In this document: positions 1 to 8,078 of the stretch, piece by piece
How the letters are laid out: each line of letters begins with the position of its first letter
How positions within the stretch are numbered: the first letter of the stretch is position 1
DNA from: an uncultured Flavobacteriales bacterium
GTDB lineage: Bacteria > Bacteroidota > Bacteroidia > Flavobacteriales_D > Sanyastnellaceae
Assembly (NCBI GenBank): GCA_938082505.1
Contig: CALLLH010000009.1
Span: 1-64,000 of the forward strand
DNA length: 64,000 bases
Reading direction: 5' to 3'
The notes under the pieces: generated by a model
Told to the model about the DNA's origin: nothing
Database searches by the model: none
Seen by the model: the letters and a program-made list of their open reading frames with translations, nothing else
Program-made: the position numbers and the translations under genes

Positions 1-677
1 CACAGCCCACTGGCATTACTGGCAGCAAACCCGTTGTACAGCATCCCATACAAATCCAGGTTCCCGGGATCATTTCCATATGTGCTCCGCGCCCCCATCG
101 AGGTGCTCGCCCAATCTCCATCGCCCAGCACTTCAGGCACAAACGTTCCGTCCGCGTAAACCGTCGTTCGCAGGTTTTCACTGAACCAACACTGTTCGCC
201 AATGGCGACCACACCGTATGTGTAACCGTCCATCTCCACTTCTGCGCAAGTCAACGTGGCGCAGCTTCCATCGTCCGTGTTGGCCGAGGCATCGTACTCG
301 GTGTAGGCCGGGTCGGTGCAGCCTTCAACCACGAGCGTAGCGCAGCTGCCGTCGTCGGTGGTGGCCGCAGCGTTGTACTCGGTGTAGGCCGGGTCTGTGC
401 AGCCTTCAACCACGAGCGTAGCGCAGCTGCCGTCGTCGGTGTTGGCCGCAGCGTTGTACTCTAGATAATCCGAGTCGGTGCAGCCGAAAGTGATCGAAGC
501 GGTGGTGCCGTTGCTCAGCTGTATTTCATAAGAACCGTCGAACTGGAGAATGACGGTGTCGACTGAAAAATTCAGATAAGCCGCCGACAGCTCTTGGATG
601 TTGAATAGGTCACAGTCTTCTTGTGAAAAGAGAGCAGCTGAGGTCGTGAGCATCAGCATTGCAAAAAAATGCCGCAT
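1..677 (-). CDS. Secreted FISUMP-like protein with GCTDPAYTEYNAAANTDDGSC repeats (3' end outside the window)
   Basis: Reverse translation from ATG at 677: MRHFFAMLMLTTSAALFSQEDCDLFNIQELSAAYL... then repeats of VVEGCTDPAYTEYNAAANTDDGSCATL and CAEVEMDGYTYGVVAIGEQCWFSENLRTTVYADG, a FISUMP-type motif. It is missing from the ORF track because it runs off the edge. Confidence 0.8.
   Translation of the reverse strand, partial: MRHFFAMLMLTTSAALFSQEDCDLFNIQELSAAYLNFSVDTVILQFDGSYEIQLSNGTTASITFGCTDSDYLEYNAAANTDDGSCATLVVEGCTDPAYTEYNAAATTDDGSCATLVVEGCTDPAYTEYDASANTDDGSCATLTCAEVEMDGYTYGVVAIGEQCWFSENLRTTVYADGTFVPEVLGDGDWASTSMGARSTYGNDPGNLDLYGMLYNGFAASNASGL
220..495 (-). repeat. Tandem 81-bp (27-aa) repeat in the coding sequence, two near-identical copies at 301-381 and 382-462 with diverged flanking copies
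   Basis: gtgtaggccgggtc[g/t]gtgcagccttcaaccacgagcgtagcgcagctgccgtcgtcggtg... repeats at 301 and 382; related but diverged sequence lies on both sides. Confidence 0.85.
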
Positions 678-792
678 TTGGTTTGGATTTAACCCGGGGT
701 TGCATTCGGGCACATTCAATATACAAAAACACTCCCTAAATGACAGTCAACCAGCACCTCCATTTTGTGTGTGTGCGCTGAAGCCAACAGCT

Positions 793-1656
793 TCATGGTA
801 TTAAAGCGTGCTGAATGAGCATGGTTGCTTGAGCTTTTTGCCCTTTTGACAGACCCGCGGGAGGTCCATAAGGCGTGGGGTTCAAGTCAACGCAATAGAT
901 GCGCCCGTCTTGGCGGTCGCGGAGGATGTCCAATTCTGCGAAATCGGCGCGCATTTTGGTCGAAATCGATGCGATTTGGACCATTTCCTCCTCGGAAAGG
1001 ACCGTTTTCGGCGATGCTGCCAAATCGACTTCCACCGTTTCATTGGTGTACCTCACCTCGCCCGATTTCCGCTTCCGGTAGACCACGGGCACCTGACCAT
1101 TGATGACCACCACGCGCAGGTCTTCGAAGAGGCCGCTCTCTGTGCGGTTGTCGATGATGCGCTGGTAGACCTTGCCCGGTTGGACTTCAGCTGCTGCGAG
1201 TGGCCCTTCAATCTCCCGGCCATCGTGGACGGCGTTGCCCTCGGATTTTTCGAGCATCGGTCCGCTGTGGGTCCTTGGATGGACGTTGACGCCGTAGCCG
1301 AAGACGTCGTGGTGGTGGCGGTCAAGGGTGGACTTGCTGATGTCCAGGCAATGGCCGTTCCAGAAGCCGGGCTGGGCCTGCCGCTTCTCGGTGCGGTCGT
1401 CGAACGCCAGCTTCAGGACGGTGGTACCGTTGAATAGGGCGGGGGTGTCCGGTCGGTTGGTCACGGCCCAACCGAGGGCATCCGCGTAGGCCATGATGCT
1501 GGCGCGCTTGCTCGGCCAATCGGGATGCACAAGGACGAACCGGGGTTGGCCATGCTGTTGCTTGGAGGCCTTGACCGCCTTGCGGAAGCGGCGCTCCTTG
1601 CCCATTCGCTCCAGGAAGGGCATGCGGTCCGGGTAGTCGTTGGAGAAGAAGGCCAT
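793..1656 (-). CDS. ATP-grasp-like domain protein of unknown substrate
   Basis: 287 aa; C-terminal ADFAELDILRDRQDGRIYCVDLNPTPYGPP resembles the ATP-grasp metal/ATP site; VYQRIIDNRTESGLFEDLRVVVINGQVPVVYRKRKS precedes it. Confidence 0.6.
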   Translation of the reverse strand: MAFFSNDYPDRMPFLERMGKERRFRKAVKASKQQHGQPRFVLVHPDWPSKRASIMAYADALGWAVTNRPDTPALFNGTTVLKLAFDDRTEKRQAQPGFWNGHCLDISKSTLDRHHHDVFGYGVNVHPRTHSGPMLEKSEGNAVHDGREIEGPLAAAEVQPGKVYQRIIDNRTESGLFEDLRVVVINGQVPVVYRKRKSGEVRYTNETVEVDLAASPKTVLSEEEMVQIASISTKMRADFAELDILRDRQDGRIYCVDLNPTPYGPPAGLSKGQKAQATMLIQHALIP

Positions 1657-1666
1657 GGGGCAGCCG

Positions 1667-2353
1667 TTACTTCAGCTTCTCGATTTCGGACTTGCGGCCG
1701 ATGGTGCGCGTGATGAAGTCCCGGTCACGTTTCGGGCTGCGGGCCGGCGAATACTCCCGACCATAGAAAATGATCTGCAAATGCAGCTTGTTCCAGCGGT
1801 CTTCGGGGAAGAGGCGCTTGGCGTCGCGCTCGGTCTGCTCCACCTTCTTGCCGTTGGTGAAATTCCACCGGTACATCAGGCGGTGGATGTGCGTGTCCAC
1901 CGGAAAGGCCGGGACCCCGAAGGCCTGCGACATCACCACCGAGGCCGTCTTGTGGCCCACGCCAGGCAGACGCTCGAGGGCCTCCATGTCCTGCGGCACG
2001 GTGCCCTTGTGTTCGTCCATCAGGATTTCGCTCAGGCGCACAATCGCCTTCGACTTCTGTGGACTCAGGCCGCAGGGGCGGATGATCTCCCGCACCTCGT
2101 CCACGGGCACATTCCGCATGTGATTGGGGTTGTCGGCCCGGGCGAACAGGGCAGGGGTGACTTGGTTGACCCGCTCGTCGGTGCATTGGGCACTGAGCAG
2201 CACCGCGACCAGCAGCGTGTAGGGGTCGGTGTGGTCCAATGGGACCGGCACGGTCGGGTAGAGCCGTTCGAGCTCGTCCATCACCCATTGCACACGGGCG
2301 GCCTTCGTGGACAAATCGGGGAGGGGATGCAGGTCGGAATCCGATGTGGACAT
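1667..2353 (-). CDS. nth: Endonuclease III (HhH-GPD DNA glycosylase/AP lyase)
   Basis: 228 aa; LLSAQCTDERVNQVTPALFARA, LPGVGHKTASVVMSQAFGVPAFPVDTHIHRLMYRW. No C-terminal Fe-S cysteine cluster is evident. Confidence 0.92.
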   Translation of the reverse strand: MSTSDSDLHPLPDLSTKAARVQWVMDELERLYPTVPVPLDHTDPYTLLVAVLLSAQCTDERVNQVTPALFARADNPNHMRNVPVDEVREIIRPCGLSPQKSKAIVRLSEILMDEHKGTVPQDMEALERLPGVGHKTASVVMSQAFGVPAFPVDTHIHRLMYRWNFTNGKKVEQTERDAKRLFPEDRWNKLHLQIIFYGREYSPARSPKRDRDFITRTIGRKSEIEKLK

Positions 2354-2378
2354 GGGCGCGAAGGTATCTTCGCTTCAC

Positions 2379-3440
2379 ATGACTGCACCGCAATCCGTCC
2401 ACAGCATGGTGGACGCAGCCGATTTGCTCGAATTCCAGCGTCACCTCGCTGAGGCCCACCACATCGCCATCACCAGCCACCGCTCGCCCGATGCCGACGC
2501 CGTAGGGACCTCGTTGGCCCTCGCCCGTTATCTGCGGTCCACTGGCAAGGAAGTGACCTGCATCCTGCCCGACGCTCCCGATGAGGCCCTTGATTGGATG
2601 CACGGTGTGGCGGACATCGTCCTCTTCGACCGTGACCCGGGCGCCGCTCAGGAAGCCCTTCACCGGGCCGACGTGCTGTTCGCCCTCGACTACAACGGCC
2701 TCAACCGCCTTGGCCCCATGGCCGATGCAGCCCGGGCCGCTACGGGAACGTGGCTCATGGTGGACCACCACATGGGACCGGAGGACTTTCCGACCGCCAT
2801 GGTGCACGACGCACGCTGTAGCTCCACGGCCGAACTCCTCTACGGCGTCATCGCCGGGCTGGGCGGTCGTGAAGCCGTCGATGCAGAAGGAGCCGCGTTG
2901 CTGTACGCCGGCATGATGACCGATACCGGGAGCTTTCGGTTCCGCTCCGTTTCTTCGGAGACCCACCGCGTCATCGCCGAAATGATGGACCGCGGACTCG
3001 ACCACACCGCCGTGCACGAGGCCATTTTCGGTGAACAACCGATGGACCGCATGAAACTGCACGCATTCGCCGTTGTCGAAAGGATGGAGGTCTACCCCGA
3101 ATTCCAGACCGCCTTCGTACACCTCACGGCCGAGGACATGGAGCGGTTCAATTACCGCGCAGGATACACAGAGGGATTGGTCAACAAGGCCCTCGGCGTG
3201 GCCGGCGTCAAGGTCGCCGTATTCGCCAAACAATCCTCCGACCGCGTCAAGATGAGCTTCCGTTCCGTCGGCAACTACAGCGTCCGCGATTTTGCCGAGA
3301 AGCACTTCGACGGTGGAGGCCACCACAACGCGGCAGGAGGGGCTTCCAACGAATCCATCGGCGTCGTCATGGCCCGATTGCGCGGACTGCTCCCAGAAAT
3401 CGCAGCAGGACTTGCAGCAACGGAACAGGAAAACACATGA
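2379..3440 (+). CDS. DHH family phosphoesterase (NrnA-like oligoribonuclease/PAP phosphatase)
   Basis: HHIAITSHRSPDADAVGTSLALARYL, ALDYNGLNRLG, VDHHMGPEDF, C-terminal FGGGGHHNAAGG-like motif (HFDGGGHHNAAGGAS). Confidence 0.9.
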   Translation: MTAPQSVHSMVDAADLLEFQRHLAEAHHIAITSHRSPDADAVGTSLALARYLRSTGKEVTCILPDAPDEALDWMHGVADIVLFDRDPGAAQEALHRADVLFALDYNGLNRLGPMADAARAATGTWLMVDHHMGPEDFPTAMVHDARCSSTAELLYGVIAGLGGREAVDAEGAALLYAGMMTDTGSFRFRSVSSETHRVIAEMMDRGLDHTAVHEAIFGEQPMDRMKLHAFAVVERMEVYPEFQTAFVHLTAEDMERFNYRAGYTEGLVNKALGVAGVKVAVFAKQSSDRVKMSFRSVGNYSVRDFAEKHFDGGGHHNAAGGASNESIGVVMARLRGLLPEIAAGLAATEQENT

Positions 3441-3988
3441 TCCACGCGCTTCGGTCCTGCGTTCCTTTGGGCATGTGCGGGCTGATGCTGCTCGCCAGCT
3501 GCGGCGAACGCCCCTTGCCGGATCCACCTCCGAAGTCGGTTCCCACGCAGCAGGACCTGATCGCCTTCCACCGGGAACGTGCCATCCTGCTCGACAGCAT
3601 GATGACGGCCCACACTGTGGAATGGCCCGGCGTCACCACGACCGGCACCGGCATCCGCCTCGCCTTGGTCGAGCGCTCCGAAGGCCGGGAACCGGTGTCA
3701 GCCCTTCCGGAAGGCAGCATCCTCGAGCTGCATCACCGCTTCACCTTGCTCGATGGCCGCACGATCACTTCGTGGCAACAGCACGGCCCCCTCGCTTTCA
3801 AACTCGGCGCCACCGACCTTCCGGCCGGATTCCATGAGATCATCGGCCAAGCCGTTCTGGGTGACAGCCTGCGCGCTCTGCTTCCTCCCGCGCGCGCCTG
3901 GGGGATGAGCGGCCTGCCTCCAGACATTCCACAGGAAGCCATCATCGCCGTGGAAATGAGGATTGACCAGTACCGCCGTCCTGCATGA
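3437..3988 (+). CDS. FKBP-type peptidyl-prolyl isomerase-like lipoprotein, GldI-like
   Basis: Lipobox LMLLASCGE; FKBP-like core LELHHRFTLLDGRTITSW...FHEIIGQAVLGDSLRALLPPARAWG; directly follows the DHH gene with a 4-bp overlap. Confidence 0.6.
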   Translation: MIHALRSCVPLGMCGLMLLASCGERPLPDPPPKSVPTQQDLIAFHRERAILLDSMMTAHTVEWPGVTTTGTGIRLALVERSEGREPVSALPEGSILELHHRFTLLDGRTITSWQQHGPLAFKLGATDLPAGFHEIIGQAVLGDSLRALLPPARAWGMSGLPPDIPQEAIIAVEMRIDQYRRPA

Positions 3989-4746
3989 AATCGGGGTGGG
4001 GCATCGTTTTGGCCGGTGTGGGGCTGATGCTGACAACCGGCGGCTGTCGGCCGAAGGAAGAATTGCCCTGGACCCTGCTGGAGTTGGGCACGGAACCCCT
4101 GCATGCCGCGCTCGATGGAGGAGCCGCCATCCGGGCCACCTGGGATGACCGGCAACATCCTTTCCAAGGGCTGATGTTTCCCTCAGACACCACCCTCCAA
4201 GGCCGCATCGCGCGACGGGACCTGCTGACCCTGCCCACATTGGCGTGTGGTGACCGCTTGCGCTTGCATCCCAAAGACCTCCCGAACAGCCTGACCACCC
4301 AATTCGACTGGCCTCGCGAAGACAGCCTCACCGTGCGCTGGGAATGCCTCGACGGAAGGGCCCTCGCGACATTGGGGCGCACCATTTTCTCTGCACTCGA
4401 GGACAGCGCACATGGCGAACGGCAATGGGTCGCGATGCTCCGACAATGGAGGCCGGAGACCTTCACTGCTCCGGAAAGGATCTACAGCCCCGGCGAGAAG
4501 GTGGACCTGACCATCGTGTGCAGCCGTCCTGATGGCGTGCAGGTTGGCGATACGGTGAGGATGGAATTCAGGCTCGGGGAAACCGACCAGGTCGTACCCG
4601 CCGTGGAACGGGCGTTGATGAAGGCCGGCCCGGGGGCCTACTGGGCTGTATGGTCACCGTCGGAGGACGCCTTTGGGAGCCGGGCCCATCCCGACCTGCA
4701 ACTGCCTGCACGGACACCCCTGCACTTCGCTGTGGAAGCCCATTGA
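3985..4746 (+). CDS. Lipoprotein with degenerate FKBP-like C-terminal domain
   Basis: Putative lipobox LMLTTGGC; C-terminal GDTVRMEFRLGETDQVVPAVERALMKAGPGAYWAVWSPSEDAFGSRAHPDLQLPARTPLHFAVEAH resembles the FKBP fold; 4-bp overlap with the preceding gene. Confidence 0.55.
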   Translation: MKSGWGIVLAGVGLMLTTGGCRPKEELPWTLLELGTEPLHAALDGGAAIRATWDDRQHPFQGLMFPSDTTLQGRIARRDLLTLPTLACGDRLRLHPKDLPNSLTTQFDWPREDSLTVRWECLDGRALATLGRTIFSALEDSAHGERQWVAMLRQWRPETFTAPERIYSPGEKVDLTIVCSRPDGVQVGDTVRMEFRLGETDQVVPAVERALMKAGPGAYWAVWSPSEDAFGSRAHPDLQLPARTPLHFAVEAH

Positions 4747-4747
4747 T

Positions 4748-5194
4748 TCAAGCGAAATCCAGGTCGAGCCAATGCTGGGCAGCCAACCTCACCTGTTCCC
4801 GCACCTGTGCGAAGCCATCCTGTCCTCCGTAATAGGGGTCCGGCACTTCGGCACCGGTGGGATCAAACAGGGCCACCTTGGCTTCTTCTTCCGCACCGCG
4901 CGCCATACCGAGCACATCACGGAGGTTGGCACGGTCCATGACGAGGATGCGGTCGAAGTGCTGGAAATCCGAACGAACGAACTTCCGCGAACGCTGGTTC
5001 GAGATGTCGATGCCTACCGCCCTCATCGTCGAGACACTGCGGCGGTCTGGCGCATCCCCTGCGTGATAACCTGAAGTTCCGGCGGAATCGACCTTGACCC
5101 TGCATCCCCTCACCATGGCGTCATGGCGGAGCCAACCTTCCCCAATCGGAGAACGGCAAATGTTGCCGAGGCAGACGACGAGGTACTGCTTCAC
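4748..5194 (-). CDS. Low molecular weight protein-tyrosine-phosphatase
   Basis: MKQYLVVCLGNICRSPIGEGWLRH (C-x5-R-S P-loop), VPDPYYGGQDGFAQV (DP(Y/F)YGG loop). Confidence 0.93.
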   Translation of the reverse strand: MKQYLVVCLGNICRSPIGEGWLRHDAMVRGCRVKVDSAGTSGYHAGDAPDRRSVSTMRAVGIDISNQRSRKFVRSDFQHFDRILVMDRANLRDVLGMARGAEEEAKVALFDPTGAEVPDPYYGGQDGFAQVREQVRLAAQHWLDLDFA

Positions 5195-5209
5195 GGAATC
5201 AGACGGGGT

Positions 5210-6640
5210 TCAGCTGACGTTGAGTTTCTTCTCAAGGTCGTCGAGGTATTTCCTGAAGTGCTTGTCGGTCTCGCTCAGGTTGTTCACCGTGCGGCAGGCA
5301 TGGAGCACTGTCGCATGGTCCTTGCCTCCGCAGTGAAGACCGATGTTGGCCAGCGAGCTCTTCGTCATCTTCTTGGCGAAATACATCGCAATCTGACGGG
5401 CCTGCACGATTTCGCGCTTCCGCGTCTTGGACTTGAGCAGCTCGATCGGCAGGTCGAAGTAATCGCACACCACCTTCTGGATGTAATCGATGCTGACCTC
5501 GCGCGCCGTGTTCTTGACGAACTTGTCGATCATCTGCTTGGCCAGCTCCAACGTGATGGCCTTGCGGTTCAGGCTGCTCTGGGCAATCAGGCTGATCAGG
5601 GCGCCCTCCAACTCACGGATGTTGGTGTTGATCGAGTAGGCGAGGTATTCCATCACCTCTCGCGGGAGCTCGATGCCATCGGCGTACATCTTCTTCTCGA
5701 GAATGGCCATCCGTGTCTCCAGGCTGGGCACCTGCACGTCGGCACTCAGGCCCCACTTGAAGCGGGAGAGGAGGCGCTGCTCCATGCCCTGCATCTCCAC
5801 AGGCGGCTTATCGCTGGTGAGGACAATCTGCTTGCCGGTCTGGTGCAGGTGGTTGAAGATGTGGAAGAACACATCCTGTGTCTTTTCCTTCCCGCTGAAG
5901 AACTGCACATCGTCCACGATGAGCACGTCCATGAGCTGATAGAAATGGGAGAAGTCGTTGACGCTGTTGTTGCGCACCGCATCGATGAATTGGTGCGTGA
6001 ACTTCTCAGAGTTCACATACAGCACCGTCTTCTCCGGGAAGCGGTTCTTGATCTCGATGCCGATGGCGTGCGCCAAGTGGGTCTTGCCGAGTCCGACCGG
6101 GCTGTAGATCAACAGCGGATTGAAGGCCGTCCCGCCGGGCTTTTGCGCCACGGCGAAACCGGCACTCCGCGCCAAGCGGTTGCTATCGCCCTCGATGAAA
6201 TTCTCGAAGCTGTACTTCGGATTCAGGTTCGAGTCGATGTTGAGCTTCTTCAACCCGGGAATCACGAACGGATTCTTGATGGGCGCCTCGTGGGCATCCA
6301 TGGGCATCTTCACCGAGCGGTTGCGCACGGCCGCATGATGGGACGTCGGGACCTTCACGGTGTACGGAGAAGAACCGGAAGTCTGCTGTTCCATGATGAT
6401 GGAATATTCCAACCGGGCTTCCTTTCCCAATTCTTTTCCAATGGACTTGCGGAGCAGTTCGATGTAATGCTCTTCGAGCCATTCATAAAAGAATTGAGAA
6501 GGCACCTGGATGGTCAACACCGAATCCTCGAGTTTCACCGCCTTGATTGGAACAAACCAAGTTTTGAAAGCCTGAGCGCTGACATTGTCTTCAATAAAGG
6601 AGAGGCAGTTTGCCCAGACACTTTCGTGATTCAGGTTCAT
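5210..6640 (-). CDS. dnaA: Chromosomal replication initiator DnaA
   Basis: Start MNLNHESVWANCLSFIEDNVSAQAFKTWFVPIKAV; Walker A YSPVGLGKTHLAHAIG; Walker B VLIVDDVQFF; C-terminal DNA-binding signature KDHATVLHACRTV. Confidence 0.97.
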   Translation of the reverse strand: MNLNHESVWANCLSFIEDNVSAQAFKTWFVPIKAVKLEDSVLTIQVPSQFFYEWLEEHYIELLRKSIGKELGKEARLEYSIIMEQQTSGSSPYTVKVPTSHHAAVRNRSVKMPMDAHEAPIKNPFVIPGLKKLNIDSNLNPKYSFENFIEGDSNRLARSAGFAVAQKPGGTAFNPLLIYSPVGLGKTHLAHAIGIEIKNRFPEKTVLYVNSEKFTHQFIDAVRNNSVNDFSHFYQLMDVLIVDDVQFFSGKEKTQDVFFHIFNHLHQTGKQIVLTSDKPPVEMQGMEQRLLSRFKWGLSADVQVPSLETRMAILEKKMYADGIELPREVMEYLAYSINTNIRELEGALISLIAQSSLNRKAITLELAKQMIDKFVKNTAREVSIDYIQKVVCDYFDLPIELLKSKTRKREIVQARQIAMYFAKKMTKSSLANIGLHCGGKDHATVLHACRTVNNLSETDKHFRKYLDDLEKKLNVS

Positions 6641-6952
6641 CTTGGTGACGTTTTTCGAGAAAAGCAACCCGACGGATTCAACCCCATCGGTTCCCCCCAG
6701 GGAGAAGGCAAATATTCCCGGAACGTTCGACAAAAAAAAAGGAATTACCCCTTGACTTTCTCGAAATTCCTCGAACCCAACAGGCCCTCATCCCGCGTCT
6801 AAAAATCCGACCGTTGATAACTCGGCCTACAACGGTCCGAAAAGGAATCTCGTCTGAAATCCATGCCAATTGATGATGCAGAAAAGCCAATTCATGGACC
6901 CCCAACTTTTTTCGAAAGAGGTGAATTTTCCATGAATCTGCCCTCAAATCGA

Positions 6953-8074
6953 TCACTTTGATACTTCAGCGAGCCCCTTCACGGCCATATCGGCCACACA
7001 ATTCCAAGCATAACGCGCCACATCATCCCGGGCATTGGATGCCGGAGCGTTCAAAGCTGCGATGAAGGCATCCGTCAGGCCTTCACGTGGATGCAATACG
7101 CCCTCACCAAAATGGTCGGGGTATGCCAATTCGTTCGGCGCCACCACATGGACTCCTGCCGCGGCAGCTTCCAGCACACTGATCCCGAAAAAATCATGGT
7201 GCGCCGTCACCAAGGCCACATCGGAAGACTGGAGACACTCCACATAGTCCTTCCGGGATTCGACATAACCCCAGTGGACCAACCGGTCATCGAAACGCGA
7301 CATCATCCGACCGAAAGCCGCCGGAACCTGATCGAACGACTGCCCGAGAATCGCCAACCTGAAAGCGGCACCAACGGCATCCGCTTCTTCCAGGATTTCC
7401 AGAAAGGCCGCCGGGCCTTTGTCATATTCCCACCGGTGATTCCAGACAACCACAGGAGGTCCCGGACCAAAACGCCTGTTCGATCGGGCCTTGCCCGCCT
7501 GGAAAACATCCTCCTCGATGCCAATGGGCACCACGGAGGACTTTGCCGCAATCACCTCCATGAGCTCCAGGGGCCGGGGCGAAGGCAGGGCCCGCATGAA
7601 TCCGGGCAAGGCCCCCAGGAACAGGTTCCGATGGAATGCGGAGTTGAACCAAACGGCATCTGCGAGACGGGCCCCCATGACATTCATGAAGGCATAGTGC
7701 CGGTCCCATTCCAAGGGGGGCCGTTCGGGATGGTCTGGAAAAGTCAACTGGTTCTCGTGGAAGTACAGCACGATGGGGACCGTGCGATGCGCAGAGGGCA
7801 AGGCCGCCCTCAATTGGGCCACATCCAGCATGTCCGTCACCAGGAAGGCATCAATGCGTTCCGCCAATGCGCCCGATTGCGCCATCCGCTCCACAAGGGT
7901 CAAGGCCGCAGCATGCATGCGCCATTTCCAGTGACGTCCCGGCAAGGTGAATTCCTCCACCGTCAGCCCGACACCCTCCCTCGCGGCAGCTTGGGGCAAC
8001 TCTCTGACGATGCCCCGCGCCCATTGGGCATGGCTCCCCGAATCATAGGCATTGAGCAGTACAATCCTGCGCAT
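6953..8074 (-). CDS. Glycosyltransferase of the DUF3524/GTDC1 family (tRNA-queuosine alpha-mannosyltransferase-like)
   Basis: Start MRRIVLLNAYDSGSHAQWARGIVREL; LYFHENQLTFPDHPE, AVWFNSAFHRNLFLGALPGFMRALPSP, VVVWNHRWEYDKGP, HHDFFGISVLEAAAAGVHVVAPNELAYPDHF. Confidence 0.82.
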   Translation of the reverse strand: MRRIVLLNAYDSGSHAQWARGIVRELPQAAAREGVGLTVEEFTLPGRHWKWRMHAAALTLVERMAQSGALAERIDAFLVTDMLDVAQLRAALPSAHRTVPIVLYFHENQLTFPDHPERPPLEWDRHYAFMNVMGARLADAVWFNSAFHRNLFLGALPGFMRALPSPRPLELMEVIAAKSSVVPIGIEEDVFQAGKARSNRRFGPGPPVVVWNHRWEYDKGPAAFLEILEEADAVGAAFRLAILGQSFDQVPAAFGRMMSRFDDRLVHWGYVESRKDYVECLQSSDVALVTAHHDFFGISVLEAAAAGVHVVAPNELAYPDHFGEGVLHPREGLTDAFIAALNAPASNARDDVARYAWNCVADMAVKGLAEVSK

Positions 8075-8078
8075 GGCT

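Noticed and set aside
1725-3527. 600-aa minus-strand ORF overlapping nth and the DHH gene
   Set aside because: Antisense or out-of-frame to two well-supported genes; long spurious ORFs are expected at this GC content.
5123-6802. 559-aa plus-strand ORF opposite dnaA
   Set aside because: Antisense of dnaA; composition (many H, V, L, D, E) is typical of a shadow ORF.
6678-6956. 92-aa minus-strand ORF upstream of dnaA
   Set aside because: No recognisable domain, low-complexity FFF/RKSRG composition, and overlaps the likely dnaA leader.
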